A DNA stretch of 10,132 nucleotides from the NCBI GenBank assembly GCA_964545735.1, contig CAZJGS010000093.1:1-10132 (forward strand), in the 5' to 3' direction. The translations under genes and the position numbers were made by a program. Below, in pieces: positions 1 to 7,347 of the stretch. Every line of letters starts with the position of its first letter. Position 1 is the stretch's first letter. A model generated the notes under the pieces. That model did not search any database and was not told where the DNA came from. It worked only from the letters and a program-made list of their open reading frames with translations. Source of the DNA: Pleomorphochaeta sp964545735. GTDB taxonomy: Bacteria; Spirochaetota; Spirochaetia; Sphaerochaetales; Sphaerochaetaceae.

Positions 1-49
1 TTTTTTTTGGGAAACACACCTTAACATACTGTCTTATTTTTGGGGTCCA
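1..49. mobile_element. Terminal part of an insertion sequence, probably IS3 family (runs off left edge)
   Basis: Read on the minus strand, the sequence inward from position 49 begins TGGACCCCAAAAATAAGACA, which resembles the terminal inverted repeats of many IS3-family elements (TG-start, run of C, run of A, then a GACA-like block). The similarity of the MFS protein stops at this same boundary: residues up to ...KHFAVY look like the family, and the codons after it (SGPQK, then stop) read into the putative IS end. Only about 49 bp are visible and no transposase can be seen, so the family assignment rests on the end sequence recalled from known elements. The alternative is an unrelated truncation of the MFS gene. 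Confidence 0.45.
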
Positions 50-1107
50 CTATAGACAGCGAAGTGCTTTTGCCCCAGAACGCGGGCCGTCATGAGCGGC
101 GGCAGGACGGTCCTAACGGCGATGGAGAAGCCGAAGAGAACATTAAAGGCGATCGCCACCCACATGAGCTGCGAGCCGTACAGGAGGGCGATTGAAACCA
201 TGAGACCGACCACGCACAGAAGATAACTCTTCAGAAGTCCCAACCGGTCGGCGAGACTACCCACCAGAACCTTGCCGAAAATAAGCATCGTCATGTGCAG
301 GGACATGAGCGCTGCCGCCGTTGTGGAGGAAAATCCGAGATCGGTGAGGTAGGGCACGATGTGGTGGAGGATGCCCATGTTGGCGATCGCGATCAGAAGG
401 ATGATGGCGGCAAGCAGCCAGAAGGCAGTGCCTCGAAACGCTTGTGTTGCTGTCACCCCTCCCTGTTCGTCCTGAGACTGCCGGGCAACCGCCTCTTCGC
501 CGCCGTACGGGAGGAGCCCTTTATCGGCTGGCTTGGCGCTCACGATGAAAATCGCGGTCGGGATGGAGAGGACGCCGATGACGATACCGCACACCAGATA
601 AGTGGTCTGCCAGCTGTAGTTGATGATAATCCAGTTTGTCAGGGGGTTGAAGATCAGCCCGCCGACACCCGTGGCGGCGAAGACAACCCCCATGGCCAGC
701 CCCCGTTTCTCGATGAACCAGTTGGTGATCATCATGGAAACGGGGATGATATGCGAGCCCGCGCTGCCGATCCCCAGGAAGATGGCGAGGACATAGAACT
801 ATGTGAGCGTCCGGCACTGTGAAAAGAGGGCGAAACTCACGGCCATCATCGTGGTACAGACGGTCATGATGAGGCGGATGTTGTAGCGCTCCAGGAGCTT
901 GCCCATGACCGGCGCCATAACCATCATGGCAAGGGCGGCAACGGTAAAATAGAGCGTGAACCCGCCCCGGGTGAAGCCGAGGGATTCCGAGACTGGCTTG
1001 ATGAATACACCCATGGAATTCATGATAATGCCGATACCGGCAAAATTGAGAAAGAAAGAGCCGATAACAATCCACCATCCGTAGAACATCTTCTGATTAG
1101 AATTCAT
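50..1107 (-). pseudogene. MFS transporter (OFA/monocarboxylate-like), broken by amber stop and 3' truncation
   Basis: This encodes a major facilitator inner-membrane carrier. The N-terminus (FYGWWIVIGSFFLNF, residues 8-22) is typical of the oxalate/formate antiporter and monocarboxylate-like MFS group. The loop GKLLERYNIR after the second or third helix and GSLADRLGLLKSYLL in the second half are the usual inter-helix signatures. The start at 1107 gives the expected family N-terminus. Codon 103 (799-801) is TAG. Translation continues in the same frame on both sides (LFSQCRTLT stop FYVLAIFLGIGSAGSHIIP), so this is a nonsense change, not a frameshift; TGG (Trp) to TAG would be a single substitution. 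The second half restarts at ATG 735 in the same frame and reads to a stop at 34. About 350 codons remain of the usual 400-430, so the last one or two helices are missing where the putative IS end begins. A truncated second-half product is possible, but a working transporter is unlikely. Neighbouring catabolic genes suggest it once imported an organic acid or similar substrate. Confidence 0.85.
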
Positions 1108-1111
1108 CTAT

Positions 1112-1130
1112 CCCCCCCCCCCCCTTTTTT
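1112..1130 (-). promoter_or_regulatory. A6-G13 homopolymer tract forming the ribosome binding site of the MFS gene
   Basis: On the minus strand six A are followed by thirteen G, then ATAG and the ATG at 1107. The G run occupies the Shine-Dalgarno position and no other purine-rich site is nearby. Runs of this length are prone to slippage, so length and spacing may vary between cells. Comparable G8 runs precede the genes at 4803 and 9282. Confidence 0.6.
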
Positions 1131-1181
1131 ATGATTGTAATATTAAGTATTAAGCTTTTTTCATCTTGGTATGTGGCTTTC

Positions 1182-3056
1182 TTATGTCTGCGGCCATATT
1201 CGATCGGCCTCTTCCGTCAGACCGAGCGATTCAAGTTTGGTACGTAGCGGTATCCCTTTGAACTGATCGAATTCCATCAGCTCGTAGAACCTCGTTTTCA
1301 TCTCGTCGAACCGTATCTCGATCCCCTCGGCGTCGCCATCGCGCGCCGGCTCCTTGAGCCGGGGAGTCAGATCATCATTGGACGCGCTGAATCCGAACCG
1401 GTAGTTAATGCAGCGCTTCAGGTGAAATCCCCGCCACCCCGCTTCCATCATCGTGTCGATATCATACCCGTACCCGGCCGCCGCATTGATCAGATCGACA
1501 ATCTCCGGCAGGGTGAGCGATCGGTCGGCGAACTGACACAGGCACGCGCTGTTTTCTATGCCGCCGATAGCGGCAGCCAGTACCATGGTCTCCGCTTTCT
1601 TTTCGTGGGTAAGGGGTTCAAGGTCGAACTCGAAACCGATTTCTGGATAGTCGCACGCCCCTGTTTCCATGAAGTGCATCGCCGTTTGCACATGGCAGGC
1701 GCCGCGGGGGCTCACCGCGTAGGACAGGGCGTGGCCGTGGCCGCCGCGCGGGTCATGCATGGGTGCTTCCAATCCCTTGCTCTGCGCCGTATACTCCAGA
1801 GAATTTTTGCCGATGGCACGCGCAGCAGCAGCACTGCCCGTGGACAGCAAATCCCCCAGTTTGCCCTCCCGTGATGCCATCAGGGGGAGCACCCTGTTCA
1901 CCACCGTCTCCATGTCGCCCCACAGCAGCGGTATCCCGCCGGTCTGTTCGTCGGTGAGGTGGCCCTTTTCGTAAGCTTCCATTGCCCAGGCAATTGTCGC
2001 GCCGGCGCTGATCGTGTCCATGCCGAGGTCATTGCATACCCTGCCTGCCTTGCACACGGCGGCCAGGTCCGATGAACCCTGGAGGCTCCCGAAGGCCGCC
2101 ACGGTTTCGTACTCCGGTCCCGGCCCCTCTGAAACGGCAAAGGGTCCTTCGTCTATCTGTATAATCCTCTTACAGGCCACCACGCAGTAGGCGCAGGTGG
2201 CGGTCTTCTTCAGAAATCGATCCGATAAGGTGCTTCCCGTGAGGGCGTCGGCCATTTCCTCGTTAAAGTTGGAGGTCCAGTTTCGTACCGGCACGTCCCC
2301 TTCGTACATGTGGCCTTCCAGGTTCCCGGCAGTACCGAAGTCATGGAGCACTTGTGAGATAATATAATCCTTTATACGCGGGGTGAGTTCCTTGATGAGC
2401 GATTTTATCCGTTCCGGATCGGCAAGGGAAAGATCCCCCGTTCCCGGTTTCACCACGAGGGCCTTCAGATTTTTCGAGCCCATGATGGCACCCATACCGC
2501 ATCGCCCGAAGGCATGGTGGGCCTCGTTGAGGATACAGGCAAAGGGGACCATCTTCTCACCGGCCGGCCCGATCACGAGAGATGTCGACTTCTTCCCGTA
2601 TTTTTCATGCAGAGCCTTGGTGCACTCAATGATGCCCTTGCCCCACAGGGAGCCGGCGTCCTCGATGGTCAGAGTCCCCTTATCGATGAGCAAATATGAC
2701 GGGTTTTTGGCCTTTCCCGAAATAACCAGGCCGTCGTATCCTGCCAGCCTGAGGACGGGCGGAAAATAGCCGCCACAGGAGGATTCGGCGAGTCCTCCTG
2801 TAAGAGGCGACCGCGCGGTAGCGCTCATGCGGCTCGCGCCGGAAAGCTTGATACCCGTCAGGGGTCCGTTCATGAGGATAAAGAGTGCCTCGGGGGAGAG
2901 GGGGTCGGCGGAAAAATCCGCCCGGTCCCAGAAGACCTTGGCCGCGAGTCCGCTGCCGCCGATGAAACGCCGGTATGTCTCCCCGGGCAGTTCAAGCGTA
3001 TCCACCGTCCCCGTGGTGAGGCTGATGTCGGCAATCCTTCCGGTGTTGCCATTCAT
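1182..3056 (-). CDS. Aldehyde:ferredoxin oxidoreductase family protein (tungsten/molybdenum bis-pterin)
   Basis: AOR-family enzymes oxidise aldehydes to carboxylic acids in the cytoplasm using a tungsten or molybdenum bis-pterin cofactor and one 4Fe-4S cluster, usually with ferredoxin as acceptor. Visible signatures (numbered from an upstream ATG at 3062) are the N-terminal FIGGSGLAAKVFWDR, SPLTGGLAESSCGGYF at 85-100, the pterin-binding GRCGMGAIMGSKNLKAL at 186-202, the cluster motif C290-x2-C293-x3-C297 with a fourth Cys probably C509 (ACLCQF), GPEYET at 315-320, and PRGGHGHALSYAVSPRGACH ending at His457. Length (about 625) is normal for the family. I chose the ATG at 3056 because GGAGG lies 8 nt before it, whereas the ATG at 3062 is only 3 nt from that site; either start leaves MNGNTGRI near the N-terminus as in relatives. 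No ferredoxin or electron-transfer subunit is adjacent. The substrate cannot be read from sequence; an aldehyde made by the upstream glycyl radical enzyme is a plausible guess. Confidence 0.93.
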   Translation of the reverse strand: MNGNTGRIADISLTTGTVDTLELPGETYRRFIGGSGLAAKVFWDRADFSADPLSPEALFILMNGPLTGIKLSGASRMSATARSPLTGGLAESSCGGYFPPVLRLAGYDGLVISGKAKNPSYLLIDKGTLTIEDAGSLWGKGIIECTKALHEKYGKKSTSLVIGPAGEKMVPFACILNEAHHAFGRCGMGAIMGSKNLKALVVKPGTGDLSLADPERIKSLIKELTPRIKDYIISQVLHDFGTAGNLEGHMYEGDVPVRNWTSNFNEEMADALTGSTLSDRFLKKTATCAYCVVACKRIIQIDEGPFAVSEGPGPEYETVAAFGSLQGSSDLAAVCKAGRVCNDLGMDTISAGATIAWAMEAYEKGHLTDEQTGGIPLLWGDMETVVNRVLPLMASREGKLGDLLSTGSAAAARAIGKNSLEYTAQSKGLEAPMHDPRGGHGHALSYAVSPRGACHVQTAMHFMETGACDYPEIGFEFDLEPLTHEKKAETMVLAAAIGGIENSACLCQFADRSLTLPEIVDLINAAAGYGYDIDTMMEAGWRGFHLKRCINYRFGFSASNDDLTPRLKEPARDGDAEGIEIRFDEMKTRFYELMEFDQFKGIPLRTKLESLGLTEEADRIWPQT

Positions 3057-3078
3057 ATCCATATCCCTCCCTGTTTAG

Positions 3079-3147
3079 TCAGTAGCAGAATAGCCAGAGA
3101 ACGTTCAATGTACTGGTTTTTTCACTATGGTCGTTCCTCCGGGCCAT
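3079..3147 (-). CDS. Possible 22-residue peptide immediately upstream of the AOR gene
   Basis: An ATG at 3147 opens a 22-codon frame ending in TGA at 3079, about 20 nt before the AOR start. The peptide begins MARRNDHSEK and ends VLWLFCY. There is no convincing Shine-Dalgarno site before the ATG, and the ATG lies inside the arm of the hairpin at 3123-3151, so translation is doubtful. I do not recognise the peptide. It could be a leader peptide or chance; it is listed because its position and aromatic/Cys tail merit a comparison with homologous loci. Confidence 0.15.
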   Translation of the reverse strand: MARRNDHSEKTSTLNVLWLFCY

Positions 3148-3151
3148 AGTG
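3123..3151 (-). promoter_or_regulatory. Perfect 8-bp hairpin with GGAGGA in the loop, between SCP2-like and AOR genes
   Basis: CACTATGG (3123-3130) pairs perfectly with CCATAGTG (3144-3151) around a 13-nt loop. In the sense (minus) RNA the loop reads CCCGGAGGAACGA. No T run follows on the minus strand (it is followed by A), so it is not an intrinsic terminator of this operon. A GGA-bearing loop resembles CsrA/RsmA-type sites; an mRNA processing or stabilising element is also possible. Function is inferred only from shape. Confidence 0.4.
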
Positions 3152-3171
3152 CTTAACTTTTCGAAATCATG

Positions 3172-3612
3172 CTATTTCTTTGATACAATCAGATCATCCA
3201 GACCCATTTCCTTGAGGGCCACCGGAAAGAGGCGGAAGGCCGGTTTGATGACCGGCAGTAGCTTCAGCATCGCCGTCACCTTCCCGCCCTGCTTGATGAT
3301 CCCCTTGGTAATGCCGGCGATCGGGTTCTCGAGGCCGTGCCAGAACCGGTGGGAGTGATCGGCCGGCTGCCTGGACCAGACATCCGGCTTGAGATCGCAC
3401 GGTCCCAGATAAAAGGTGCCGTAATATCCTTCCTTGGTTGGTGGATTCTTCAGATCGATGGTGATCTCCGTGTCGGGATCGGTATACATGAACTTGATGA
3501 TGATTCCCGCCTTCGCCATCTTCTTTCCGATCTTCTCGTCCCGTAATACCCTGTCCAGGAAGTATCCGTATATCTTGTAGAGATCATCCGCGTCCTTGTA
3601 GTACTGGCTCAT
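3172..3612 (-). CDS. SCP2-like sterol/lipid carrier domain protein
   Basis: This 146-residue single-domain protein resembles the SCP-2 sterol-transfer fold, which binds lipids, sterols or acyl-CoA esters in a hydrophobic tunnel. The pattern is an N-terminal helix (residues 8-35), beta strands containing GIIIKFMYTDPDTEITIDL (36-54) and YGTFYLGP (64-71), then the family-like segment ADHSHRFWHGLENPIAGITK (84-103) followed by GKVTAMLKLLPVIKPAF (110-126), matching the usual 'dxxxWxxLxxGxxnPxxAixxGkixvxGd' arrangement. There is no signal peptide, so it is probably cytoplasmic. AAGGAG lies 6 nt before the ATG at 3612, supporting the start. It sits between the lactonase and AOR genes, which suggests that the pathway handles a hydrophobic or CoA-linked substrate. 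SCP2-like domains also occur in unrelated settings, so the ligand is unknown. Confidence 0.7.
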   Translation of the reverse strand: MSQYYKDADDLYKIYGYFLDRVLRDEKIGKKMAKAGIIIKFMYTDPDTEITIDLKNPPTKEGYYGTFYLGPCDLKPDVWSRQPADHSHRFWHGLENPIAGITKGIIKQGGKVTAMLKLLPVIKPAFRLFPVALKEMGLDDLIVSKK

Positions 3613-3690
3613 ATCATTCTCCTTTTATTGGTTTTTTTATCCTGCGGAAACACCGAAAGATTCCGGTACGTTCATCGATCATATGATTGC

Positions 3691-4803
3691 TCACCGTTCG
3701 GCGGCGTCCAGGCTTTTCCCTGGCAGGAGCGTGCAGTCCAGAAAGCGCTCGTCGTACACGGCCCCGACCAGCAGCCTGTTCTTCCACGCGGCGGCTGCGC
3801 TCGACCCGGATATCTCGGTTCCGTCATTCAGATATACCCGCGTGACATTGTATTCTCCCTCTGCCAGCGGTCGAATGCGCACAACCTCCGACGGCGAGAG
3901 CGCCGTGGGGTCCTTTGAATGGGCGATGAAAGAGAGGAGCTTCGAGTGACAACCGGCCCAGATCGAACCGTTCGCATCCACGTCCAGGTTGTCGACGCCG
4001 GTGCCGAGCGGGACGCTCTCCTTCTCCGTCAGCTCGCCGGTCTCAGGATTGCGCGCGTAGACGTGGACCTTGCGCCCCACGGTTGCGCCCACATAGAGGG
4101 TCGAGCCGTCCGGACTCAGGGCGATGCCGTTGGCATAGGCGATCCTACCGGCGGCCTTTTTGAATCGTGTTCCGTCGTAGTACAGGAGGTACGAAAGTGG
4201 AAGCTGCAGGTAGTTCTCGAATTTTTTGCCGATGGCCGAAGTCGCCCCGTGATCGATGCTCACATAGAATTGGCGCGGTCCCACGGCGAGGACATCGTTC
4301 GGGCTTGAAAGCTCCGCTCCTTTGATGGTTTCGCGATGAAACAGCTTGCCGCCCTGGTAGGAAAAGATCTCGATCGTGCTCGAACCGGTGGACTCGAAGA
4401 AGTGGCTGTCCTGTCCCATGTTGACGGTGAAGAGGAGCTTGGTGCCGTCGGGGGCGTGATAGAGGTGTATGCCATGGGGGGTGAAAGGCCCCGCAAAATC
4501 GGTCTCCACCGGTACGGGCTTCGCGTCGGGATCGGTAAGCGAATACGCGATGATCCCGGCGTTGTGGGCTTCTCCCGCTATGGCGGCCCTGCGGTCGGTG
4601 AAGGAGATGAGCGCCATTCCGCTGTCGCGGTCGATGACGATATCCTCGGGTCCCGGGAAGCCGGTCACCTGTTTACAGTCGTACAGCGAGAACAGTCTGA
4701 TATCCTTGAATTGTCCCGCATTCCAAAGCGTCTTCAGGACAAGAAGACCGAGCAGCAGGATCAGAATCACGATGATAATAAGGATGATTTTCCCTTTTTT
4801 CAT
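3691..4803 (-). CDS. Paraoxonase/arylesterase-family calcium-dependent lactonase, membrane-anchored
   Basis: The 370-residue protein aligns by eye along its length with animal paraoxonases (PON), six-bladed beta-propellers that hydrolyse lactones and aryl esters using Ca2+. Residues at the PON calcium positions are present: E53, D54 (GPEDIVID), N169-D170 (SSPNDVLAVGPRQFYVSIDH), N225 (YANGI) and D271-N272 (GVDNLDVD). H110 in FTPHGIH matches PON1 His115. The residue matching PON1 His134 is M129 (TVNMGQ), so part of the His dyad is absent. C43 and C357 match the conserved PON disulfide pair (42/353 in PON1). Residues 5-24 form one hydrophobic segment after KKGK, an uncleaved N-terminal anchor as in PON1; with the disulfide this places the enzyme outside the cytoplasm, probably the periplasm. 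SMP-30/gluconolactonase or strictosidine-synthase-like proteins share the fold but not this full set. The gene follows the glycyl radical enzyme by about 106 bp. The true substrate is unknown. Confidence 0.85.
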   Translation of the reverse strand: MKKGKIILIIIVILILLLGLLVLKTLWNAGQFKDIRLFSLYDCKQVTGFPGPEDIVIDRDSGMALISFTDRRAAIAGEAHNAGIIAYSLTDPDAKPVPVETDFAGPFTPHGIHLYHAPDGTKLLFTVNMGQDSHFFESTGSSTIEIFSYQGGKLFHRETIKGAELSSPNDVLAVGPRQFYVSIDHGATSAIGKKFENYLQLPLSYLLYYDGTRFKKAAGRIAYANGIALSPDGSTLYVGATVGRKVHVYARNPETGELTEKESVPLGTGVDNLDVDANGSIWAGCHSKLLSFIAHSKDPTALSPSEVVRIRPLAEGEYNVTRVYLNDGTEISGSSAAAAWKNRLLVGAVYDERFLDCTLLPGKSLDAAER

Positions 4804-4807
4804 TACG

Positions 4808-4815
4808 CCCCCCCC
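4808..4815 (-). promoter_or_regulatory. G8 run at the ribosome binding site of the PON-like gene
   Basis: On the minus strand eight G are followed by CGTA and the ATG at 4803. The run is the only Shine-Dalgarno-like element upstream and matches in placement the G runs before the MFS and epimerase genes. Confidence 0.5.
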
Positions 4816-4909
4816 GGCCCCATTGTATGCGGGCCTGTACCGTTTTCATTCGCGCGTGTTTCCGTGCGCGGTTTTCCCGTCCCCCTAAAAGATCGCTGCC
4901 GGACCTTCT

Positions 4910-7297
4910 TCACGGGTGCAACTTGAACTCGGTCCTGCTTATGATCTCATCTTGGGCTATCTCGCTCAAACCGGTGAATGCCGCCGAATAGCCGCTGACC
5001 CGAACGAACAGGTCACGGTGTTTCTCCGGATGCCGCTGTGCCTCCCTGAGGACTGCCGAATCCACCATATTGAACTGCACCTGCGTGCCGCCACGCCTGA
5101 AATAGGTATTGATAAGGGTTGTAAGATTCTCCGTGCTGATCTGTTTCCCCTGGAAGCGCATATTAAGATTGGCGCCGTTAAACACTCGCTCCACAGGAAG
5201 TTTCACCACGGAATTCATTATCGCGGTCGGACCCGATACGGTGTTTCCCGTCGTCGGCGTGATGCCGTTTCCGAGTACGTCTCCCGCGAAACGACCGTCG
5301 GGCGTCGCGCCGGTAAAAGCGCCCATCGTTATATGAAACCCGACGGAGAATATCCCCGGCCAGAATGCGCCTCCCCGGAAGTTACGGTGTTCCGATAGAA
5401 CATCGCAGTAGTGGTCTATCACCCGTGAGGCCAGCGCATCGACATCGTCATTGTCGTTCCCATATTTCGGAACGCGGTTCAGGAACCAGGCGCGCTTGTC
5501 CTCGGCATCCTGCCAGTCCTCGGACAACCATTCGGTCAGCTCGGCCATGGTAAACCGTTTATCGTCGAAGACTGTTTTTTTCACCGCGTACAGACTGTCC
5601 ACCACGTTTGCAAACCCCATGAGCTGCACGCCCGTTGAATTGTAGACTGCGCCCCCCCTGGTCAGGTCCAAGCCCTTTTCCATGCAGCCGTCGACCATTG
5701 CCGACGCAAAGGGAGAAGGAACGGTTTCGGCGATCGCTCGGTCCAAGACATTCATCCCCCGGACCATCTGGCTGATAAAATGGCGCATCTGCCGGTCGTA
5801 GGCGTTCCAGACATCATCGAAGCTCTTGAACCCCGCGGGGTCCCCCGTTTCGAGCCCGCTCGGGTAGCCGAAGATGTTGTCGACCCCGTTGGAAAGGGCA
5901 AATTCGAGGCATTTGATGCCGTTGAACTGCACCGCGAAGGTGGACGCGAAGGTCTTCCCCTGCGCATTCGGCTCAAGACAGCCGACTATGCCGTAATCCC
6001 GGGCATCTTCAAGCGTGTGGCCTCCCCGTACCAGCGACCGGACAATAGTTTCATCATTGAAAAGATGCATCAGGACGCCATCGCGGTCGTAGTCGACGGC
6101 CCGGCGCATTAGCTCCGCGGGGCAATCGGGGGAGAACCGGACGCCAAAATCAGGTTGCACGGTTCTCACATCGGCGTATGCGTCCAGGGCGATATAGCTC
6201 AGGTCGTTCGTCGCGTCCTTCCCGTGGGGTCCCACGCCGCCCACAGTGACGTTCTGCGTCGTCTTCCCCTCGGTCCCTTCGCCGCCGGGGATGAAGGCCT
6301 CTTCGAGGACGTTCCAGATTTCGTTTACCTTGACAAAAAGCATGGCCACCAGTTCCCGAGCCTTCTCCGGGGAGGTCCGGTTCGCTTCAATGTCTTTCCG
6401 GTAGTACGGGTAGAGAATCTGGTCGATCCGGCCTAGTGATATGGAGTTTCCCCCCGATTCAAGCTGCGCAACCAGGTGTATAAAGTAGAGGCTCTGCATC
6501 GCTTCGTGGAGTGTTTCAGCCGGGTGTTCGGGGACACGGCTGCATACGCGGGCAATCTCTCTAAGCTCTGCCGCACGTTCAGGATCGGTCTCGGCCCCGG
6601 CCATTGCATGCGCGAGCTCGCTGTAGCGCTTCGCGAAGGAGATAACGGCGTTGCAGGATCGAATCACCGCGTCGTAGAAAAGGCCTTTCTCACCATCCTT
6701 CTCTTCCGGGGAGAGACCCGCCAGCGTTTGGCTGGCATTGTCAATGACGCCGCGAAGTCCGTGGGCAAGCACCCGCTTGTGGTTCATGGTAAAATGGCCG
6801 ATCCCGTAGGTGATCTCGAGCATCATGGTGAAGATGTATTTGTCCATGTCGTCCAAGATGTCTTCCGGCATGAACTTCTGCATACGTTCTTCCACCGTCT
6901 TCCCTTTCCAGTAGGGAAGGATGTTTGCGGTAAGTTCATCCTTTTCTTCCTGTGTGATCAGTGCCCTCTGCAGTGCCCGTGTATCGAAATTTTCAAGGTC
7001 TCCCTCAATCCACAACGATTTGTTTTCCGGAAAGAGGGGAGCCCCCTTGAGCTTGGATGTGCGGCACCCGACAATGGTCTCGTCGTCGCGGATGATAACG
7101 CTTATGTTTTTAAGGATATGCTCGAAGGCGAGGCTCATCCGCGTGAACGGAGGCTTGTCCCAGTGGGACCTCATCGCCTCGGTGAGATACCGGGCGCGCT
7201 CTACGCAGATTTCCTGGGGCGCCTCGATGATCTTCCAGCGGAGCCTGTCGACGCGGGATCGCGTCGGGGGTTGACGGAGTGCCTGTTGTGTACTCAT
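4910..7297 (-). CDS. Glycyl radical enzyme (pyruvate formate-lyase superfamily), substrate unknown
   Basis: This 795-residue cytoplasmic enzyme uses a backbone glycyl radical, installed by a radical-SAM activase, to make a thiyl radical on the catalytic Cys. The glycyl loop is RVSGYSA with G769, followed by Q782-D-x-I-I-S-R-T-E; the catalytic motif is GCLEP with C440 and E442. Family blocks are continuous: SISLGRIDQILYPYY (285-299), VTVGGVGPHGKDATNDLSY (350-368), ATPDGRFAGD (664-673) and GPTAIMNSVVK (689-699). Length equals that of B12-independent glycerol/propanediol dehydratases. The diol-dehydratase active site is not conserved: the His of the usual SNGHS is N284 (SGGNS), and the Asp 14 residues after the Cys is F454; the usual GxGxPxxxND stretch reads GVLMHLFND (407-415). 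It is therefore probably not a diol dehydratase, and it does not match formate-lyase (one Cys rather than CC). A lyase or decarboxylase role is open. GGGAGG lies 10 nt before the ATG. No activase gene is found in the window, which is unusual for this family. Confidence 0.95.
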   Translation of the reverse strand: MSTQQALRQPPTRSRVDRLRWKIIEAPQEICVERARYLTEAMRSHWDKPPFTRMSLAFEHILKNISVIIRDDETIVGCRTSKLKGAPLFPENKSLWIEGDLENFDTRALQRALITQEEKDELTANILPYWKGKTVEERMQKFMPEDILDDMDKYIFTMMLEITYGIGHFTMNHKRVLAHGLRGVIDNASQTLAGLSPEEKDGEKGLFYDAVIRSCNAVISFAKRYSELAHAMAGAETDPERAAELREIARVCSRVPEHPAETLHEAMQSLYFIHLVAQLESGGNSISLGRIDQILYPYYRKDIEANRTSPEKARELVAMLFVKVNEIWNVLEEAFIPGGEGTEGKTTQNVTVGGVGPHGKDATNDLSYIALDAYADVRTVQPDFGVRFSPDCPAELMRRAVDYDRDGVLMHLFNDETIVRSLVRGGHTLEDARDYGIVGCLEPNAQGKTFASTFAVQFNGIKCLEFALSNGVDNIFGYPSGLETGDPAGFKSFDDVWNAYDRQMRHFISQMVRGMNVLDRAIAETVPSPFASAMVDGCMEKGLDLTRGGAVYNSTGVQLMGFANVVDSLYAVKKTVFDDKRFTMAELTEWLSEDWQDAEDKRAWFLNRVPKYGNDNDDVDALASRVIDHYCDVLSEHRNFRGGAFWPGIFSVGFHITMGAFTGATPDGRFAGDVLGNGITPTTGNTVSGPTAIMNSVVKLPVERVFNGANLNMRFQGKQISTENLTTLINTYFRRGGTQVQFNMVDSAVLREAQRHPEKHRDLFVRVSGYSAAFTGLSEIAQDEIISRTEFKLHP

Positions 7298-7347
7298 GGT
7301 ATGTATGCCTCCCGTATGTCAGACTTTAATACGAAAATAGGGTTCGA

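Noticed and set aside
799..801. Pyrrolysine or another recoded residue at the amber codon of the MFS gene
   Set aside because: MFS carriers are not known to need pyrrolysine, TAG ends other genes here, and the gene is also truncated at its 3' end, so ordinary decay explains it better.
521..1078. Alternative-frame protein bridging the two halves of the MFS gene
   Set aside because: Its translation is His/Arg/Pro-rich without membrane helices; both transporter halves share another single frame, so no frameshift needs to be invoked.
4851..4870. GC-rich hairpin (CGCGC...GCGCG) followed by GTTTT on the plus strand, in the GRE-PON gap
   Set aside because: A short five-pair stem with a weak T tract on the strand without genes; on the coding strand no T run follows, so it is not a credible operon terminator.
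4910..7297. Fumarate-adding (benzyl/alkylsuccinate synthase) assignment for the glycyl radical enzyme
   Set aside because: The protein is shorter than those enzymes, has a GCLEP motif and glycerol-dehydratase-like blocks, and no small accessory subunits are encoded nearby.
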